Shown in pieces: positions 24,559-33,419 of a stretch of DNA of 64,000 nt. The DNA lies in assembly GCF_900109915.1 (NCBI RefSeq), contig NZ_FOBU01000001.1:874764-938763 (forward strand), read 5' to 3'. Made by a program: the position numbers and the translations under genes. The first letter of the stretch is position 1. Each line of letters starts with the position of its first letter. This stretch comes from Luteibacter sp. UNCMF331Sha3.1 (GTDB lineage Bacteria > Pseudomonadota > Gammaproteobacteria > Xanthomonadales > Rhodanobacteraceae). Below the pieces are notes generated by a model. The model ran no database searches and was not told the origin of the DNA. It worked only from the letters and a program-made list of their open reading frames with translations.

Positions 24559-26526
24559 ATGCGTCCTCTCCTCCCCCGCTCCGCTTCCCGTCCCATCGAC
24601 GTCGCCTGCCTCGGCCGGCTCGCGGTGGATCTCTATGCCCAGCAGATCGGCGCCCGGCTCGAGGACGCGACCAGCTTCGCGAAGTACCTCGGCGGTTCGT
24701 CGGCCAACGTCGCGTTCGGCACGGCGCGCCTCGGGCTTCGCTCGGCGATGCTCTCGCGCGTCGGCGACGACCACATGGGCCGGTTCCTCACCGAAACCCT
24801 CCACACCGAAGGCTGCGACGTCAGTCAGGTGAGGGTCGATCCGGCGCGCCTCACCGCGCTGGCCATCCTCGGCATCAAGGACAGCGAGACGTTTCCGCTG
24901 CTTTTCTATCGCGAGAACTGCGCCGATATGGCGATCGAGCCCGCCGACATCGACGAGGCGTTCATCGCCACGTGCCGCGCGCTCGCGATCACGGGCACCC
25001 ATCTGTCGACGCCCGGTGTCCTCGCCGCCAGCACGCGGGCGATCGAGCTGGCGCGCCGGCACGACGTCCGCACCGTGCTGGATATCGACTTCCGCCCGGT
25101 GCTCTGGGGGCTGACCGGGCGCGGCGAGGGCGAGCGGCGATTCGTCGCCGCCGATCACGTCACCGCGCACCTGCAGGGCATCCTCCCGGGTTTCGACGTC
25201 ATCGTCGGCACCGAAGAGGAATTCCACATCGCCGGCGGTAGCGAAGACCTCGTCGCCGCGCTGCGCGCGGTGCGAGGCATCAGCAACGCCATGCTCGTGG
25301 TGAAGCGTGGTCCGCTCGGTTGCAGCATCGTGGAAGGCACGGTGCCCAGCGACATCGACGACGCGCCCACGTATCGCGGTGCGCGCGTCGACGTGCTCAA
25401 CGTGCTCGGCGCCGGGGACGCCTTCCTGTCGGGATTCCTCGCCGGCTGGCTGCGGGGCGAGTCCGTCGAACGCGCGTGCGCGTTCGCCAACGCCTGTGGC
25501 GCCATCGTGGTGTCGCGCCACGGCTGCGCGCCCGCCATGCCGGCGCGCGCCGAGCTCGACGCGTTCCTCGCGCGCGAGGGCGGCATCCACCGGCCGGATC
25601 TCGACGACGAGCTGGCGCACCTGCACCGCACCGCGGTGCCGCGCAAGGTGTGGGACGAACTCTATGTGTTCGCGTTCGATCATCGCGTGCCGTTCTTCGA
25701 GATCGCACGAGCCGCGGGTGCCGACGAGTCGCGCCTTCCGCGGCTCAAGCAACTGCTCGTCGACGCCGTCGCCGCGACCGAACGCGGCGGCGAGCTGCAA
25801 GGCAAGGTCGGCATGCTGGCGGACGACCGCTACGGGCAGGACGCGCTCAACGCCGCCACGGGCCGGGGGTGGTGGATCGGTCGCCCCGTGGAGGTGTCCG
25901 GCTCCAACCCGCTGGAACTCGAGCGCGGACGGTCGATCGGGAGCCAGCTGATCGGCTGGCCGCGCGAGCATGTCATCAAGTGCCTGGTCGCTTTCGATCC
26001 GGACGCCGCGCCGCTGGATCGCATCGAGCAGGAGACGCAGTTACGCACCCTCTACGACGCAGCGAAGATCAGCGGCCACGAGCTGCTGCTCGAAGTCATC
26101 CCGCCGGGCTGCGCCGACGCCGCCATCCGCGACGAGAAGGTGCTGCGTTCGCTCAAACGCATCTACAACCTCGGTATCCGCCCCGACTGGTGGAAGCTCT
26201 GTCCTCCACGTCGCGACGCGTGGCCCGCGATCGACGCGCTCATCGCCGAACGCGATCCACACTGTCGCGGCGTTCTTCTCCTCGGCCTCAACGCCGCCGC
26301 GGAGACACTGGCGGTCGGCTTCGCCGACGCCGCCACGAGCCGGACCTGCCGGGGCTTCGCCGTCGGGCGGACGATCTTCGCCGACTGCGCGCGGTCGTGG
26401 CTCGCGGGCGACATCGACGACGCCACCCTCGTCGCCCAGGCGCAAGCCTCCTTCGAGCGGATGATCGCGCTGTGGCGCGACGCGCACCGGTCGGGCAACC
26501 GGATAACGGAAGGTGCCGCCGCATGA
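24559..26526 (+). CDS. iolC: 5-dehydro-2-deoxygluconokinase fused to a DUF2090 domain
   Basis: The 655-residue protein has two parts. Residues about 10-330 are a PfkB-family sugar kinase. A GGSSANVAFGTARLG motif lies near 50, and GAGDAF near 284 carries the catalytic Asp287. This part phosphorylates 2-deoxy-5-keto-gluconate. Residues about 345-645 are DUF2090, an aldolase-superfamily domain seen fused to IolC in many Proteobacteria. As no iolJ is found in the locus, this half may cleave the kinase product (inference). GGAA lies about 6 nt upstream of the ATG. The stop overlaps the iolD start (ATGA). Confidence 0.92.
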   Translation: MRPLLPRSASRPIDVACLGRLAVDLYAQQIGARLEDATSFAKYLGGSSANVAFGTARLGLRSAMLSRVGDDHMGRFLTETLHTEGCDVSQVRVDPARLTALAILGIKDSETFPLLFYRENCADMAIEPADIDEAFIATCRALAITGTHLSTPGVLAASTRAIELARRHDVRTVLDIDFRPVLWGLTGRGEGERRFVAADHVTAHLQGILPGFDVIVGTEEEFHIAGGSEDLVAALRAVRGISNAMLVVKRGPLGCSIVEGTVPSDIDDAPTYRGARVDVLNVLGAGDAFLSGFLAGWLRGESVERACAFANACGAIVVSRHGCAPAMPARAELDAFLAREGGIHRPDLDDELAHLHRTAVPRKVWDELYVFAFDHRVPFFEIARAAGADESRLPRLKQLLVDAVAATERGGELQGKVGMLADDRYGQDALNAATGRGWWIGRPVEVSGSNPLELERGRSIGSQLIGWPREHVIKCLVAFDPDAAPLDRIEQETQLRTLYDAAKISGHELLLEVIPPGCADAAIRDEKVLRSLKRIYNLGIRPDWWKLCPPRRDAWPAIDALIAERDPHCRGVLLLGLNAAAETLAVGFADAATSRTCRGFAVGRTIFADCARSWLAGDIDDATLVAQAQASFERMIALWRDAHRSGNRITEGAAA

Positions 26527-28406
26527 GCGCGACGATCCGACTCACCTGCGCGCAGGCCCTGGTCCGCTACCTCGCCGCGTTGCGTGGACGCGACGTCGAC
26601 GACGACGAGGCGACGCCGCTCTTCGGCGGCGTGTTCGCGATCTTCGGACACGGCAATGTGGCGGCACTCGGCGAGGCGCTGTACGGCATGCGCGACACGC
26701 TCCCCACCTACCGCGCGCACAACGAGCAGGCGATGGCGCATGCGGCCATCGCCTATGCGAAAGCGAACATGCGCCGTCGCATGATGGCGGTCACGACATC
26801 CATCGGACCGGGGGCCACCAATCTGGTGACCGCCGCCGCGCTGGCCCACGTGAACCGGCTGCCGGTGCTGCTGTTGCCCGGCGACATCTTCGTCTCGCGC
26901 GCGCCCGATCCCGTCCTGCAGCAGCTGGAAGATTTCAGCGACGGCACGGCGTCCGTCAACGACTGCCTGCGTCCGGTGTCGCGTTATTTCGATCGCATCG
27001 TTCGCCCCGAACAGTTGCTCACCGCGCTGCCGCGCGCCATCCGCGCCCTGACCGATCCCGCCCTCTGCGGTCCGGTCACGCTCGCGTTGCCGCAGGACGT
27101 GCAGGCCGAGGCGTACGACTTTCCCGCGTCGTTCTTCGAGCCCCGGGAGATCGTGTTCCGGGCGCCGCAACCCACCGACGACGAATTGATGGCGGCCCTC
27201 GACGCCATCGAGGCGGCCGAACGGCCGGTCATCGTGGCGGGGGGCGGCGCCCTGTACGCCAGGGCGACGCCCGAGCTCATGGCGTTCGCGGAGAAACACG
27301 GCGTGCCCGTCTGCGAAACGCAGGCCGGCAAGGGCGCGCTGCCATGGAACCACCCGCTTCACCTCGGACCGGCGGGCGTCTGCGGTTCGACCGCGGCGAA
27401 CGGGCTGCTCCCCGAGGCGGATCTCGTCATCGCGGTCGGTACACGCCTGCAGGATTTCACGACGGGGTCGAACACGCTCTTCCGTCACGTGCCGATCCTC
27501 TCGATCAACGTCAATGCGTTCGATGCGCTGAAGGGCGACGGCCTGGAAGTGATCGGCGACGCGGCGCAGGTGCTGGACGACCTCAGCTTCGGCCTCGAGG
27601 ACTGGGCCGCGCCGGAAGCGTGGACCGAGCGTGCGCGCGTCGCCGCGGGCGTCTGGGTCGACACCGTCTCGCGCATCACGGAGCGCCGCGAGGCGCCGCC
27701 CGGACGCCTGCCCTACGACGGCGAAGTGATCGGCGCGGTGCAGCGTTCGTCGCCGACGTCCGCGATGAGCGACATCGTGGTCTGCGCGGCCGGCACGCTC
27801 CCTGCCGAACTGGAAAAACTCTGGCGCACCGAGACGGCCGGCGGATACCACATGGAATACGGCTATTCGTGCATGGGCTACGAGATCGCGGGCGGCCTCG
27901 GGGTCAAGATGGCCGCGCCCGATCGCGAGGTCGTCGTCATGGTCGGCGACGGCAGCTACCTCATGATGAACTCGGAGATCGCCACGTCGGTGATGCTCGA
28001 CGCGAAGCTGATCGTCGTGTTGCTGGACAACCGCGGCTACGGGTGCATCAACCGGCTCCAGCAGGCGACCGGTGGCGCGCCGTTCAACAACATGCTCGAC
28101 GATTGCGTGCAGGGTCGGCATGGCGCGCCGTCCATCGACTTCGCCGCTCACGCGCGCAGCCTCGGCGCGATCGCGGAACACGTCGCCGATATCCCGGGCC
28201 TGGAGATGGCCCTGACACGCGCGCGCGCCGCCGACCGCACCTACCTCATCTGCATCGATACGGACGCCACGCGCACGACCGAAGAGGGCGGCGTATGGTG
28301 GGACGTGGCGGTGCCGGAAGTCTCAACGCGGAAGCCCGTGCGCGATGCGCGCGCGGCCTACGAAACCGCCCTCGCCGGCCGCAAGGCCAGGATCACGCCC
28401 GCATGA
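26523..28406 (+). CDS. iolD: 3D-(3,5/4)-trihydroxycyclohexane-1,2-dione hydrolase
   Basis: The 627-residue thiamine-diphosphate enzyme opens the ring of the trione to give 5-deoxyglucuronate. The N-terminal pyrophosphate-type domain has HNEQAMAHAAIAYAK near residue 70, with the catalytic Glu. A central domain follows. The C-terminal ThDP domain has VGDGSYLMMNSEIATSV (about 475-492), the GDG-x(~25)-N motif ending DNRGYG. Length fits IolD. GGAAGGTG precedes the ATG. It overlaps iolC by 4 nt and iolE by 4 nt, indicating translational coupling. Confidence 0.95.
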   Translation: MSATIRLTCAQALVRYLAALRGRDVDDDEATPLFGGVFAIFGHGNVAALGEALYGMRDTLPTYRAHNEQAMAHAAIAYAKANMRRRMMAVTTSIGPGATNLVTAAALAHVNRLPVLLLPGDIFVSRAPDPVLQQLEDFSDGTASVNDCLRPVSRYFDRIVRPEQLLTALPRAIRALTDPALCGPVTLALPQDVQAEAYDFPASFFEPREIVFRAPQPTDDELMAALDAIEAAERPVIVAGGGALYARATPELMAFAEKHGVPVCETQAGKGALPWNHPLHLGPAGVCGSTAANGLLPEADLVIAVGTRLQDFTTGSNTLFRHVPILSINVNAFDALKGDGLEVIGDAAQVLDDLSFGLEDWAAPEAWTERARVAAGVWVDTVSRITERREAPPGRLPYDGEVIGAVQRSSPTSAMSDIVVCAAGTLPAELEKLWRTETAGGYHMEYGYSCMGYEIAGGLGVKMAAPDREVVVMVGDGSYLMMNSEIATSVMLDAKLIVVLLDNRGYGCINRLQQATGGAPFNNMLDDCVQGRHGAPSIDFAAHARSLGAIAEHVADIPGLEMALTRARAADRTYLICIDTDATRTTEEGGVWWDVAVPEVSTRKPVRDARAAYETALAGRKARITPA

Positions 28407-29311
28407 AGAACGATCCGATCCGCATCGGCATCAACCCGATCTCCTGGAGCAACGACGACCTGCCGTCGCTCGGCGGCGAGATTCCCCTCTCGACGGCGCT
28501 CGAGGAAGGCAAGGCCATCGGTTACGAAGGATTCGAACTCGGCAACAAGTTTCCGAAGGATCCTGCGGAGCTGCGTCGGCTCATGGCCGGCTACGGCCTC
28601 GACGTGGTGTCCGGCTGGTATTCGGGCCGCCTCGCCGAGCGCGACGCCAGCGCGGAATGCGTCGCCGTCGAACGGCACCTTCGCCTGCTCGCGGAGAACG
28701 GATGCGAGGTGATGGTCTATGGCGAGGTGGCGCACGCCATCCAGGGCGAGCCGGTGCCGCTCTACAAGCGACCTCGCTTCCGCGACGACGACGCGTGGAA
28801 GCGCTACGGCGAGAAAGTCACCGAATTCGCACGTTTCACGCTCACGCACGGCGTGCGCCTCGCCTATCACCATCACATGGGCGCGTACGTCGAATCGCCG
28901 GACGACGTCGACCGCCTGATGGCCAGCACGGGTGACGACGTCGGGCTGCTTTTCGACAGCGGTCATACCTACTTCGGTGGCGGCGACCCGCTCGCGGTGC
29001 TCGATCGCCATATCGCGCGCATCTGCCATGTGCACTGCAAGGACGTGCGTCCTGGCGTGATTCGCCTTGCACGCAACCGTCAGTGGACGTTCCTCGAATC
29101 CGTACTCAACGGCGCGTTCACCGTGCCCGGCGACGGCGTCATCGATTTCGCCGCGATCGTCGAGCGGCTCAAGGCCCACGGCTACCGCGGCTGGCTCGTG
29201 GTCGAGGCCGAGCAGGATCCGTCCGTCGCCCCGAGCTACGCCTTCGCGAAGAAGGGCTACGACACGCTGCGCCAGCTGCTCGACCGCGTCCCGGCGAAGG
29301 AGGTCGCATGA
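28403..29311 (+). CDS. iolE: myo-inosose-2 dehydratase
   Basis: The 302-residue TIM-barrel enzyme of the xylose-isomerase-like family dehydrates 2-keto-myo-inositol. It has GINPISWSNDDLPSLGGE at the N-terminus, the metal-region YHHHMGAYVE (about 153-162), DSGHTYFGGGDP near 187, HVHCKDVR near 210 and a C-terminal VVEAEQDP carrying a ligand Glu. All these blocks are IolE-specific. It overlaps iolD and iolB by 4 nt on each side. Confidence 0.95.
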   Translation: MKNDPIRIGINPISWSNDDLPSLGGEIPLSTALEEGKAIGYEGFELGNKFPKDPAELRRLMAGYGLDVVSGWYSGRLAERDASAECVAVERHLRLLAENGCEVMVYGEVAHAIQGEPVPLYKRPRFRDDDAWKRYGEKVTEFARFTLTHGVRLAYHHHMGAYVESPDDVDRLMASTGDDVGLLFDSGHTYFGGGDPLAVLDRHIARICHVHCKDVRPGVIRLARNRQWTFLESVLNGAFTVPGDGVIDFAAIVERLKAHGYRGWLVVEAEQDPSVAPSYAFAKKGYDTLRQLLDRVPAKEVA

Positions 29312-30105
29312 CCCTGCTGGTCAAGGCCATGCCGACAGGCGAGGCCATCGTGAAGGTGACGCCACAGACGGCGCGCTGGCATTACGTGGGCTTCGAAGCG
29401 CGGCGCCTCGCCCGAGGACGGACGACCCGCGTCGAACTGCCCGCCGACCGGGAAGGCTGCCTCGTGGTGCTCACGGGCACGGTCGATGTCACCGTCGGCG
29501 AAACGACGTGGCGCGGTCTCGGCGGCCGCGCCAGCGTATTCGACGATCGCTCGCCCGTGGCGATCTACGCACCCCCCTCGTCGGTGTTCGTCATCGAGGC
29601 CGTCGACGACGCCGAGGTCGCCGTCGCCTCGGCACCGGGCACCGGCAGGCATGGCGTCCGTCTGATCGAATCCGAGTCGATGAAACGCTCGGTGCGCGGA
29701 ACGGGCGCGAACACGCGCTATGTGTGCGACATCCTCCCGGAGAGCGAGCCGGCCGAGTCGCTCCTCGTGGTCGAGGTACTGACGCCCGCGGGACACTCGT
29801 CGAGCTATCCGCCGCACAAGCACGACACCGACGCGTTGCCCGAAGAGAGCGTGCTCGAGGAGACCTACTACCACCGCATCGATCCGCCGCAGGGCTTCGC
29901 CTTCCAGCGCGTGTACACCGATACGCGGGATATCGACGAGTCGATGGCGGTCGGCGACCACGACGTCGTCATGGTGCCGCGCGGTTACCACCCCGTCGTG
30001 ATGCCCCACGGCTATCGGGGCTACTACCTCAACGTCATGGCCGGTCCCCGCCGTGAATGGCACTTCCGCAACGACCCCGCCCACGAATGGATGATCGCGC
30101 GCTGA
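29308..30105 (+). CDS. iolB: 5-deoxy-glucuronate isomerase
   Basis: The 265-residue bicupin isomerises 5-deoxyglucuronate to 2-deoxy-5-keto-gluconate. Metal ligands are in PPHKHD (about 171-176) and EETYYHR (about 187-193), and a conserved His lies in the final [19 protein letters not shown] block. Length is normal. GAAGGAGGT precedes ATG 29308, which overlaps the iolE stop by 4 nt. 26 bp separate it from the next gene. Confidence 0.95.
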   Translation: MTLLVKAMPTGEAIVKVTPQTARWHYVGFEARRLARGRTTRVELPADREGCLVVLTGTVDVTVGETTWRGLGGRASVFDDRSPVAIYAPPSSVFVIEAVDDAEVAVASAPGTGRHGVRLIESESMKRSVRGTGANTRYVCDILPESEPAESLLVVEVLTPAGHSSSYPPHKHDTDALPEESVLEETYYHRIDPPQGFAFQRVYTDTRDIDESMAVGDHDVVMVPRGYHPVVMPHGYRGYYLNVMAGPRREWHFRNDPAHEWMIAR

Positions 30106-30131
30106 CGCGCCGCGATCGGAGTAACCAAGAC

Positions 30132-31655
30132 ATGTCCGCCCAGCCCTCCCCCGACACCCTCCCCCGCATCGGTCACTTCATCGCCGGCCGGCCGTACGCC
30201 GGGTCGCCTGCCGGCAGCGCGCCCGTCTACGATCCTGCGCGCGGCGTGCCGTCCGCCGAAGTGGACCTGGCATCGGCCGCCGACGTCGACGCCGCCGTGC
30301 GCGCGGCGCACGCCGCGTTTCCCGAATGGTCGCAGACACCCGCGCTGAAGCGCGCGCGCGTGATGTTCCGCCTCAAGGAACTGATCGAACGGGACATGGA
30401 TCGACTCGCGCGGATCATCGTGTCGGAGCACGGCAAGGTGCTCTCCGATGCGAAGGGCGAGCTGCAGCGCGGGCTCGAGGTGGTGGAGTACGCCTGCGGC
30501 ATCCCCGAACTGATGAAAGGCGAGTACACCGAGCAGATCGCCAACGGCATCGACGCATGGACGATGCGCCAGGCGCTCGGCGTCTGCGTCGGCATCACGC
30601 CGTTCAACTTTCCGGCGATGGTGCCCATGTGGATGTTCCCGATGGCGGTGGCCTGCGGCAACACGTTCGTGCTCAAGCCGTCCGAACGCGACCCCTCGCT
30701 CGGCGTGGAGCTGGCGAAGCTGCTGAAGGAGGCCGGCCTTCCCGACGGCGTGTTCAACGTGGTGCACGGCGACAAGACCGCCGTGGACGCCCTGCTGGAT
30801 CACGATCTGGTGCGGGCCGTCAGCTTCGTCGGTTCCACCCCCATCGCCGAATACATTTACGCAAGGGGATGCGCGAAAGGTAAGCGCGTCCAAGCCTTGG
30901 GCGGGGCAAAGAATCATATGATCGTCATGCCCGACGCCGACCTCGACAAGACCGCAGATGCGCTGATGGGCGCCGGTTACGGCGCGGCGGGAGAGCGTTG
31001 CATGGCGATCTCGGTGGCGGTGGCCGTCGGCGAGGCCACGGCGGATGCGCTGGTCGCGAAGCTTGCTCCGCGCGTGGCGGCATTGCGGATCGGCCACGGC
31101 CTCGACGAGTCGATCGAGATGGGCCCCGTCGTCACGGCCGTGCATCGCGATCGCATCACCGGTTACATCGACGACGGCGTGGCATCCGGCGCGGAGCTCG
31201 TCGTGGATGGCCGCGGTCATCGTGTCGCGGGTTGCGAGCAGGGCTTCTTCGTCGGCGGAACGTTGTTCGATCGCGTCACGCCGGCGATGAGAATCTACAA
31301 GGAAGAAATTTTCGGACCCGTTCTCTGCGTGGTGCGCGTTGCGGATTTCACGAGCGCGCTCGCGTTGGTCGACGCGCACGAGTTCGGCAACGGCACGGCG
31401 ATCTTCACGCGCGATGGCCAGGTGGCGCGGGAATTCGCGCACCGCGTCCAGGTCGGCATGATCGGGATCAACGTTCCCATTCCGGTGCCGATGGCGTTCC
31501 ACAGTTTCGGCGGATGGAAGAAGAGCCTGATGGGCGATCACCACGCTCACGGCCCGGAATCCGTGCGCTTCTACACAAAACAGAAGGCCATTACACAGCG
31601 TTGGCTGAACCACAGCGAAAGCACCGGCGCAGAGTTCGCGATGCCCACGCATTGA
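30132..31655 (+). CDS. iolA: CoA-acylating methylmalonate-semialdehyde dehydrogenase
   Basis: The 507-residue aldehyde dehydrogenase (MmsA/IolA class) converts malonate semialdehyde to acetyl-CoA, or methylmalonate semialdehyde to propionyl-CoA, the last step of the pathway. [15 protein letters not shown] near residue 155 is diagnostic of the CoA-acylating branch. The catalytic Cys is residue 290, in GERCMAIS. The usual general-base Glu of ordinary ALDHs is replaced by the ALGGAKNHM block seen here. GGAG lies about 10 nt upstream of ATG 30132. The C-terminal 15-20 residues (after KQKAITQRW) are extra but acceptable. Could serve valine degradation too (mmsA). Confidence 0.93.
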   Translation: MSAQPSPDTLPRIGHFIAGRPYAGSPAGSAPVYDPARGVPSAEVDLASAADVDAAVRAAHAAFPEWSQTPALKRARVMFRLKELIERDMDRLARIIVSEHGKVLSDAKGELQRGLEVVEYACGIPELMKGEYTEQIANGIDAWTMRQALGVCVGITPFNFPAMVPMWMFPMAVACGNTFVLKPSERDPSLGVELAKLLKEAGLPDGVFNVVHGDKTAVDALLDHDLVRAVSFVGSTPIAEYIYARGCAKGKRVQALGGAKNHMIVMPDADLDKTADALMGAGYGAAGERCMAISVAVAVGEATADALVAKLAPRVAALRIGHGLDESIEMGPVVTAVHRDRITGYIDDGVASGAELVVDGRGHRVAGCEQGFFVGGTLFDRVTPAMRIYKEEIFGPVLCVVRVADFTSALALVDAHEFGNGTAIFTRDGQVAREFAHRVQVGMIGINVPIPVPMAFHSFGGWKKSLMGDHHAHGPESVRFYTKQKAITQRWLNHSESTGAEFAMPTH

Positions 31656-31681
31656 TATGACAAAAGAACTATCATTGCTCG

Positions 31682-31693
31682 GTTGTGCACAAC
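31682..31693. promoter_or_regulatory. palindrome GTTGTGCACAAC upstream of the porin gene
   Basis: A perfect 12-bp inverted repeat whose half-site GTTG...CAAC recurs at 31702-31714, with centres 20-21 bp apart (two helical turns). It lies 83-94 bp upstream of the porin ATG. A regulator dimer or pair could bind here; the regulator is unknown. Confidence 0.45.
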
Positions 31694-31701
31694 GAAAACA
31701 T

Positions 31702-31714
31702 GTTGCGTCGCAAC
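31702..31714. promoter_or_regulatory. palindrome GTTGCG-T-CGCAAC upstream of the porin gene
   Basis: A 13-bp perfect inverted repeat and the partner of the site at 31682. Both share outer GTTG/CAAC. A -10-like CATAAT at 31745-31750 lies downstream without a clear -35, consistent with an activated promoter. Confidence 0.45.
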
Positions 31715-31744
31715 TGGCATAAACAAAATCGAAATACGCAAAAG

Positions 31745-31750
31745 CATAAT
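31745..31750 (+). promoter_or_regulatory. candidate -10 element of the porin gene
   Basis: CATAAT (5 of 6 to TATAAT) lies in an AT-rich leader 25 bp before ATG 31776 and 12 bp before the GGGAG ribosome site. There is no recognisable -35, so assignment is tentative. Confidence 0.3.
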
Positions 31751-31775
31751 TTTTTTCTTTCAGGGAGAAGGGCAC

Positions 31776-33113
31776 ATGCGCCATTCATTGATCAAGCATC
31801 CCCTTGCCAGAGTCATCGTCGCCTGCCTCGCTTTCGGTACCGTCGCCGCGCACGCACAGGACGCATCGACCTCCGATACGGACAGCCTGGCCAACAGGAA
31901 GTACCTGTTCGGCGACTGGAATGGCGAGCGCACGCGCCTCGCGGACAAGGGCATCACGTTCGACTTCGGCTACGGCTTCCAGGCCGCGCACAATTATTCG
32001 GGCGGCGACCGTCGCCTCACGCGTTACACCGACCAGTGGAAATTCGGCAGCGCCTTCGATCTGGAGAAGCTCTGGGGATGGAGCGGCGCCACCTTCAAGG
32101 TGGTGATCACCGACCGTAACGGCCGCAATCTCGGCGCGGATGCGAACATCGGCAACAACCAGCTGATCCAGGAAGTGTACGGGCGCGGTCAGACGTGGCA
32201 CCTCACGATCTTCGCGCTGGAACAGAAGTTCTTCGATGGCCGCCTGACGTGGAAACTCGGCCGCCTGCCGGTGGGCGAGGAGATCAACCAGTTCTCGTGC
32301 GACTTCCAGAACCTCACGTTCTGCGGTGCTCCTCCGGGCAACATCGTGGGCGACTACTGGGTGAACTGGCCGACGAGCCAGTGGGCCACGGTGCTCAAGC
32401 TCAATACGACGAGCGACACCTTCGTCCAGATCGCGGCATATCAGGTGAACCCGAAGTACGTCGACGACTCGTATGCGCGTCGCAACGGCTGGAAGCCCGA
32501 CTTCCCGAGCGGCACCACTGGAGCGCTGATCCCGCTGGAATTCGGCTGGAAGCCTTCGGTCAACGGCCTGCCCGGCTCGTACCGCGCGGGCGTCTGGTAC
32601 AACACCTCCGACGGTGACGACCTCTATCTCAACACCGATCATCAGCCGCTCGCGCTGGCGGGTGGCACGGCGCTGCAGCACGATTCGCGTCGCGGCGCAT
32701 GGGTGACCTTCCAGCAGCAGTTCACCGGTGAAGCCGGCGGCAAGGGCACGACGGCGTTCTTCAACTACACCGCCGCCGACCACGCCACCTCCGCGACCAA
32801 CAGCCAGGTCGCGGTCGGTGTCGAGTACAAGGGCATCTTCGATCGTCCGAACGACTTCGTCGGCGCGGCCTTCGGTGCCACGCACGCGAACGGCTATGCC
32901 GCGAAGAACCAGCGCTTGCTCAACGCGCTGAATCCGGAACAGGCCCGCGTGATCAACGACGGGTACGAGAAAGTGGTGGAAGTGTTCTACAGCTGGTCGC
33001 CGATCGCTTCGGTCGCGATCCGCCCGAACCTCCAGTACATCAAGGATCCGGGCGGCAGCAAGCAGAACGACAACGCCTTCGTGCTCGGTCTGAAGACCAG
33101 CGTCGCGTTCTGA
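31776..33113 (+). CDS. oprB: OprB-type carbohydrate-selective porin
   Basis: The 445-residue outer-membrane protein has a signal peptide (cleavage near residue 27, AHA-QD). LFGDWNGERTRLADKGITFDFGY at the mature N-terminus, split over the first strands, is the OprB signature. A 16-strand barrel rich in W/Y/G follows, and the last residue is Phe. It sits 120 bp after iolA in the same direction, so it probably admits inositol or related polyols to the periplasm for the ABC system. GGGAG lies 8 nt upstream of the ATG. The gap before it holds its own regulatory palindromes, so expression may be partly independent of the operon. Confidence 0.9.
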   Translation: MRHSLIKHPLARVIVACLAFGTVAAHAQDASTSDTDSLANRKYLFGDWNGERTRLADKGITFDFGYGFQAAHNYSGGDRRLTRYTDQWKFGSAFDLEKLWGWSGATFKVVITDRNGRNLGADANIGNNQLIQEVYGRGQTWHLTIFALEQKFFDGRLTWKLGRLPVGEEINQFSCDFQNLTFCGAPPGNIVGDYWVNWPTSQWATVLKLNTTSDTFVQIAAYQVNPKYVDDSYARRNGWKPDFPSGTTGALIPLEFGWKPSVNGLPGSYRAGVWYNTSDGDDLYLNTDHQPLALAGGTALQHDSRRGAWVTFQQQFTGEAGGKGTTAFFNYTAADHATSATNSQVAVGVEYKGIFDRPNDFVGAAFGATHANGYAAKNQRLLNALNPEQARVINDGYEKVVEVFYSWSPIASVAIRPNLQYIKDPGGSKQNDNAFVLGLKTSVAF

Positions 33114-33120
33114 TGCGCGT

Positions 33121-33146
33121 GTGGGAGCGGCCAAGGCCGCTCCCAC
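33121..33146. terminator. short perfect palindrome, probable bidirectional terminator/REP (family C)
   Basis: GTGGGAGCGGCC-AA-GGCCGCTCCCAC is a 12-bp perfect stem with a 2-nt loop, located between the convergent porin gene and the CPXCG gene. No T run follows. The same short unit is embedded in the array at 18.2 kb. Confidence 0.6.
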
Positions 33147-33153
33147 GGTGCTT

Positions 33154-33345
33154 CTAGCCGTCGTTTTCCGCGGATGCCGTGAGCTCGAAGGATTCGTCCC
33201 CCTCGTCGACCACGAGCCGCATCACGATCGGACGGCAACACACCTGGCAATCCTCGATGTACGTCTGGCTGCCCGCCGAGACGTCGACGGCGACCTCGAT
33301 GGTTTCGCCGCAATACGGGCATGCGATGTCGGTGAAATCGAACAT
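33154..33345 (-). CDS. CPXCG-motif cysteine-rich protein
   Basis: The 63-residue acidic protein has two Cys pairs: CPYC (9-12) and CQVC (33-36), followed by another Cys and CRPIVMRL. This is the 'CPXCG motif-containing cysteine-rich protein' family, a small zinc-ribbon-like domain of unknown function common in Gammaproteobacteria. GGAG lies about 10 nt upstream of ATG 33345. It is divergent from the HAD hydrolase gene. Confidence 0.88.
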   Translation of the reverse strand: MFDFTDIACPYCGETIEVAVDVSAGSQTYIEDCQVCCRPIVMRLVVDEGDESFELTASAENDG

Positions 33346-33419
33346 GACGGGGTCTCCGGGGCCTCGATGGGTGGGTTCGCGCTATCCTACCGGGCCGTAA
33401 CCCCCGGGACTTGCATGCC

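Noticed and set aside
25320-28406. A long frame extending IolD upstream into iolC
   Set aside because: The extension is a shifted reading of iolC. IolD begins at the ATGA overlap at 26523.
31652-31675. TTGATA and TATCAT as a promoter for the porin gene
   Set aside because: The spacing is 12 bp, too short for a sigma-70 promoter.
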